DNA of 5,326 bases, from positions 1 through 5,326 of the forward strand of contig CAJUNB010000023.1 of assembly GCA_910587635.1 (NCBI GenBank). The letters run 5' to 3'. Shown here piece after piece: positions 4,554 through 5,326 of the stretch. The DNA comes from an uncultured Lachnospiraceae bacterium. Lineage in GTDB: Bacteria > Bacillota > Clostridia > Lachnospirales > Lachnospiraceae. Made by a program: the position numbers and the translations under genes. Every line of letters starts with the position of its first letter. Within the stretch, counting starts at the first letter, position 1. The notes below the pieces were generated by a model. That model did no database searches and was not told the origin of the DNA. It worked only from the letters and a program-made list of their open reading frames with translations.

Positions 4554-5326
4554 TCAGTCACTACGTTTTTTATTCTCGTAGTATCGCAGATTTTTGGTTT
4601 TTCCTTTTTTAATCAGTACACCATCATGAGTTAGCTCTCGCAAAAGCAGGATTGCAGTAGATTGGGACACACCAAGCCCCATTTCTATATCGCTGCGAAC
4701 GATAGAACCTTTACTGCGACACAGTTTTAGGACAGCATTAATTCGTTCTTCCTTTTTTGTCGCACTGGTACCTCCACCCGTTCTAAGGATATTTTGAACT
4801 TTTTGTTCTTCTGCATGGAAGTTTGTATTGGGAAGCGTAATCTTAAAAGCATTGCTTGTCGTTTCGATCACAGGTTTCACAACATAATCATCGTAACACT
4901 CATTGATTTTAAGAATTCCTGTACCATATGCTTCAATCAATCTCAGACGATAGAAAATATTCGCTAAATGCTGATTGCGCAACGCGGACACTCCCAGCAT
5001 CACGTCATCCAATGCAATACCTTTCACCAAACCACCAATGCTTACAAATTCAATTCGGTCGTCAAAAATACTGATAAGTGTAGCACCGTTAAAAGAATAG
5101 TCTCGATGGACAATTGCATTCAGTAATGCCTCACGGATTGCTTCCGTGGGATAATCTCTCATGTCTAACCGGTCCAGTCCTGAGAATTCTGCACGGGTAC
5201 GATTATAACGATCAATATAATTGAAAGCTTCTTTCATCTGATTTAAAAGGGAACCCGACAATTCCTGTCGATCCCTGAATACAGATTTCTTACTCCCCTC
5301 AAAAGCAGCCAGTTTGATCATATGTG
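4554..5326 (-). CDS. AlbA/Schlafen-type ATP-binding protein with winged-helix C-terminus (partial, start beyond right edge)
   Basis: The frame is open through the right edge, so only the C-terminal part, about 257 residues, is visible; the Met at 5321 is probably internal. In complete relatives an N-terminal AlbA_2 (Schlafen-like, putative DNA-binding) domain of roughly 150-200 residues comes first. What is visible, numbered from that Met, is the lead-in VFRDRQELSGSLLNQ (14-28), then a RecG-associated HATPase_c_4 domain with the N-box EALLNAIVHRDYS (64-76), SIGGLV (94-99) and the glycine-rich AYGTGI (131-136). A winged-helix domain follows at about 190-250 (SDIEMGLGVSQSTAILLLREL). Such proteins are often annotated as transcriptional regulators or 'RecG-like', and they occur frequently in or near mobile elements and defence-rich regions. 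The biochemical role is not established, and no partner gene is visible here. Confidence 0.85.
   Translation of the reverse strand, partial: HMIKLAAFEGSKKSVFRDRQELSGSLLNQMKEAFNYIDRYNRTRAEFSGLDRLDMRDYPTEAIREALLNAIVHRDYSFNGATLISIFDDRIEFVSIGGLVKGIALDDVMLGVSALRNQHLANIFYRLRLIEAYGTGILKINECYDDYVVKPVIETTSNAFKITLPNTNFHAEEQKVQNILRTGGGTSATKKEERINAVLKLCRSKGSIVRSDIEMGLGVSQSTAILLLRELTHDGVLIKKGKTKNLRYYENKKRSD

Noticed and set aside
1..5326. CRISPR array, tRNA or rRNA genes
   Set aside because: No regularly spaced repeats, cloverleaf-like segments or rRNA-like sequence were seen on either strand.

Overview
The window looks like a moderate-to-low-GC Clostridia chromosome, probably Lachnospiraceae-like. This rests on the strong AAGGAG-type ribosome sites, the codon choice, and the gene families present: a ribose-type ABC ATPase beside a LacI-family regulator, a family-4 uracil-DNA glycosylase and an AlbA/Schlafen-type ATP-binding protein. 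The genus is an inference; no rRNA or other marker gene is present.

Layout, left to right. Positions 1-130 hold two hairpins, including a nested 54-base palindrome, and no convincing gene; they look like the end of a small mobile element. From 131 to 2226, on the minus strand, lies what appears to be a two-gene sugar-related operon: a bicupin protein first, then a ribose/galactose-type ABC transporter ATPase. Both genes are damaged. The bicupin is frameshifted in a run of seven G (coding strand), and the ATPase stops about 130 residues short, right beside the hairpins. Positions 2227-2530 are an AT-rich, repeat-dense divergent control region with a perfect 15-bp hairpin, a 9-bp palindrome and candidate promoters in both directions. 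A complete LacI-family regulator reads rightward from 2531 to 3565. Its 3' end overlaps by 20 bases a complete family-4 uracil-DNA glycosylase on the minus strand (3546-4121). Positions 4122-4553 contain no intact gene, but a minus-strand frame of about 119 codons interrupted by one TGA looks like gene debris. From 4554 to the right edge is the C-terminal part of an AlbA/HATPase_c_4/winged-helix protein that starts outside the window.

How the parts fit. The LacI-type protein is the natural candidate regulator of the divergent bicupin-ABC operon. The permease and binding protein that such an ATPase needs are not in the window; they would be expected to the left, past the hairpins. With both visible operon genes broken and the regulator intact, the region reads as a sugar-uptake locus in decay or an assembly carrying an indel. 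The glycosylase and the AlbA-type gene are unrelated neighbours. I see no strong evidence for a new biological system. The most useful leads are the G-run frameshift, the palindrome at the ATPase truncation point, the hairpin in the divergent leader and the interrupted frame at 4096-4452.
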